Origin: Novosphingobium resinovorum
GTDB lineage: Bacteria > Pseudomonadota > Alphaproteobacteria > Sphingomonadales > Sphingomonadaceae
Length of the DNA stretch: 64,000 bases
Assembly: GCF_001742225.1 (NCBI RefSeq)
Contig: NZ_CP017075.1
Location: 682,001-746,000, forward strand
Direction of reading: 5' to 3'
Part shown: piece after piece, positions 62,105-64,000 of the stretch
How positions within the stretch are numbered: the first letter of the stretch is position 1
Layout of the letters: each line of letters opens with the position of its first letter
Program-made: the position numbers and the translations under genes
Notes under the pieces: generated by a model
The model's input: only the letters and a program-made list of their open reading frames with translations
The model's database searches: none
Told to the model about the DNA's origin: nothing

Positions 62105-64000
62105 CTAGCCCCGCGGCTTGCTGAACCAGAACGGAGGCATCGCGCGTTTGCGTGGCCAGATTTCGTCGAGCGTATCGCTCTCGTAGAGGCGTCCGTTCTT
62201 CATGACCTGCCGGATCGACAGCGTGTTCGCGATGCCATCCAGCGGGTTGCGGTCCAGAATGACGAGGTCGGCATATTTGCCCGGCTCGAGGCTGCCGAAG
62301 TCGGCGTCCCGTCCGATCGCGCGGGCACCGTCGATCGTCGCGGCGCGCAGCACTTCCAGCGGCGTCATCCCGCCCATGGCATAAGCCTGCATTTCCCAGT
62401 GAGTGCCGAGGCCCGGGACTTCGCCATGCGCGCCGAGGCCGAGCAGGCCGCCCATGTGCGTAAAGCGGGCGGCGCTCTTCGCCACATCGGGGAACAGGTA
62501 CTCGCCCGGATCGCGCCACTCGCGCTGCCAGAATTTCTGGTCGCGGAACCAGTCCGGGGCGAACCGGGCATACTTCGCATCGCCGTGCGGAGCGTCGCGC
62601 GCGATGAAGTAGTTCTGCCCCGGAACGCCGCCATGGGTGATCTGCAGGGTCAGCGTATAGCTCGTGCCGCTGCGGGCGAGGAGTTGCAGCACATCGTCAT
62701 GCAGTGTGGCGGGAGGGATGCTGTGCTCATTGCCTGAAAAGCCGTCGATGATGTGGGTGATGTCCAGCTTGCGGGACAGCGCGCCCTCGGTCGTGGGGTT
62801 GAGGCCCAGTTCCCGCGCGGCCTCGACCACCCATTGCCGGGTGCGGCGGTTGCCGGTGCGGTACTGCTTGATGTTGCCGAGGCGGTAATCGTCCCGGTAG
62901 CGGGAGAGGACCGCCTTCACTTCGGCCTTCGAGCGGAAGTCGTTGAAGGAAAAGACGGCCGGTCCCGTCGTCATGATGCGCGAGCCGATCATCTGGCCGC
63001 TGTCCACCAGGTCCTCGTAAGCCAGCATGTCGATGCTGAGCGAGGAGGGATCGAAGGCCAGCGTCACGCCGTAGGCCAGGTTCGCCGCCGGTCCCCAGTT
63101 GTGCATGTCGAGTACGTCGCGGCGGATGTCGGCGACGTGGTCGTGGATGTCGATGAAGCCGGGGACGATCGTTGCGCCTGCCAACTCACGGATCGCGGCA
63201 TCGGCGGGCACGGGAAAGCTGCCTCGGGGGCCAATGGCGCGGATGTGATCGTCCATGATCAGGATATCGGCGTCAGGGATGACCTCGTCGCCCTTCATGG
63301 TGATCGCCCGGGCACCGCGCAGCAGCAGGGTGCCTTGCGGCGTATCGCGCGGAACGGTGACGACGAGCGGCCGCGCCGCGCCGCCGACGTCCGCCGCGCG
63401 GGGCGGTGTGCCCGCATCATCGAGCCTGACGCCGGAGAGGGCGCGGCGGTGCAGGGTCGACCCCACAGACCACCATATCGTCCGGCCGTCCTGCGACCAT
63501 CCGAAGAAGTCGGCACCGACGTCGGTGATGCGGCGGTGCCTGACGGCGGGCGCGGTCAGGTTCACCGTCTCGCCGGCCTTGTCGGGCATGGTGAAGAGAT
63601 GCAGTTGCTGTGCGATATGGGCGAGCGCCCAGCGCCCGTCGGGGCTGATCCTCAGATCGTCGGCGGACGCGAGGCCTTGCGCGAAATACCAGTTCGGCCC
63701 GGCAGCTTGTACGGCAAGGTGGTCGCTAGCACGCCCCCGCCACTTCACGGCATGGACGCCGTCGCTCTCGTTCAGGTAGACTGTGTCCGGCAGCGGCCCG
63801 AAATGCGGCGTGCCGCCGATCCGGCCGCTCAGCACGACCTGCTCGCCGTCGCTGTCGCCGTCGTCATCCCCACCTCTGCCCAGCCGCACGAGGTCGGCGC
63901 TGCGCAACTGGCCGAATTCGACATAGCTGTTCAGCCGGTCCGCCTGAGGCGATCTGATGACGAGGACCGACGCGCCGTCAGGCGTGAACACGGGGTGCGT
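62105..64000 (-). CDS. Amidohydrolase with TolB/WD40-like beta-propeller N-terminal region (partial)
   Basis: Open to the window edge; the visible part is about 632 residues, and the N-terminus is missing. The first part has beta-propeller repeats (SPDGRWALAHIAQQLHLFTMP, DFFGWSQDGRTIWWSVGSTLHRRAL) and the last ~400 residues are an amidohydrolase domain: a metal-binding HDH in VPGFIDIHDHVADIR, SLEPGKYADLVILDRNPLDGIANTL at the end, and MKNGRLYE as the last strand. Similar propeller-amidohydrolase fusions in sphingomonads are secreted or periplasmic peptidase/imidase-like enzymes of unknown substrate. The stop is TAG at 62105. Confidence 0.85.
   Translation of the reverse strand, partial: THPVFTPDGASVLVIRSPQADRLNSYVEFGQLRSADLVRLGRGGDDDGDSDGEQVVLSGRIGGTPHFGPLPDTVYLNESDGVHAVKWRGRASDHLAVQAAGPNWYFAQGLASADDLRISPDGRWALAHIAQQLHLFTMPDKAGETVNLTAPAVRHRRITDVGADFFGWSQDGRTIWWSVGSTLHRRALSGVRLDDAGTPPRAADVGGAARPLVVTVPRDTPQGTLLLRGARAITMKGDEVIPDADILIMDDHIRAIGPRGSFPVPADAAIRELAGATIVPGFIDIHDHVADIRRDVLDMHNWGPAANLAYGVTLAFDPSSLSIDMLAYEDLVDSGQMIGSRIMTTGPAVFSFNDFRSKAEVKAVLSRYRDDYRLGNIKQYRTGNRRTRQWVVEAARELGLNPTTEGALSRKLDITHIIDGFSGNEHSIPPATLHDDVLQLLARSGTSYTLTLQITHGGVPGQNYFIARDAPHGDAKYARFAPDWFRDQKFWQREWRDPGEYLFPDVAKSAARFTHMGGLLGLGAHGEVPGLGTHWEMQAYAMGGMTPLEVLRAATIDGARAIGRDADFGSLEPGKYADLVILDRNPLDGIANTLSIRQVMKNGRLYESDTLDEIWPRKRAMPPFWFSKPRG

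Overview
The window is GC-rich chromosomal DNA from an alphaproteobacterium, most likely a sphingomonad (Novosphingobium/Sphingomonas group). The evidence is a complete 14-gene nuo operon followed by birA, coaX and rnj; the tpiA-secG-pyrG order divergent from ppiD; a GTTC-N7-GTTC type SOS box in front of lexA; a ROSE-type leader with an RpoH-like promoter in front of hsp20; and proline/alanine-rich intergenic-dense coding typical of the group. No transposase, integrase, phage gene or CRISPR array was found, so this looks like core chromosome.

Layout. 0-10.5 kb: end of prfB, a lipoprotein-like methyltransferase, a nitronate monooxygenase family enzyme, a DUF805 membrane protein, an ammonium transporter, a 2-hydroxyacid dehydrogenase, a periplasmic SH3 protein, a MHYT-PAS-PAS-GGDEF-EAL c-di-GMP protein and a thiolase. 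10.9-29.4 kb: one plus-strand block of tightly overlapping genes encoding respiratory complex I (nuoA to nuoN, with two extra small genes between nuoD and nuoE), then birA, coaX, rnj and a DUF1467 protein. 29.5-30.4 kb: trhO. 30.6-37.4 kb: a poorly described cluster with an 880-residue membrane-anchored coiled-coil protein whose layout resembles the Caulobacter polarity factor TipN, divergent from an Hpt-like protein without its histidine, a membrane protein, a helical protein and a histidine-kinase-like protein whose phospho-acceptor histidine is proline. This is my best candidate for an undescribed system.

37.6-43.4 kb: gltX-gltA on the minus strand, comEC on the plus strand and lexA on the minus strand. 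43.5-52.4 kb: a minus-strand run ppiD, trpE, a YcxB-like gene, a phosphodiester-glycosidase lipoprotein, trpG, trpD, trpC, moaC, moeA, largely with overlapping or near-touching ends, mixing tryptophan synthesis and molybdenum cofactor synthesis. 52.7-55.8 kb: tpiA, secG, pyrG. 55.9-59.4 kb: a phosphodiesterase-fold protein that seems to have lost metal ligands, an adenosine-deaminase family protein with an altered catalytic motif, and an AEC transporter. 59.5-64 kb: hsp20 with a probable ROSE RNA thermometer, a glutaredoxin, a nitrilase-family hydrolase, a DUF1178 protein, tRNA-Arg(CCT), and the 3' part of a beta-propeller amidohydrolase.

Intergenic structure is rich in hairpins. Two 87-bp inverted-repeat elements of one family (REPIN-like) lie at 9.1 and 62.0 kb, a second palindrome family lies between two convergent genes at 30.5 kb, and convincing Rho-independent terminators follow gltA and hsp20. 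Assignments rest on reading motifs and translated sequence by eye; no database search was run.
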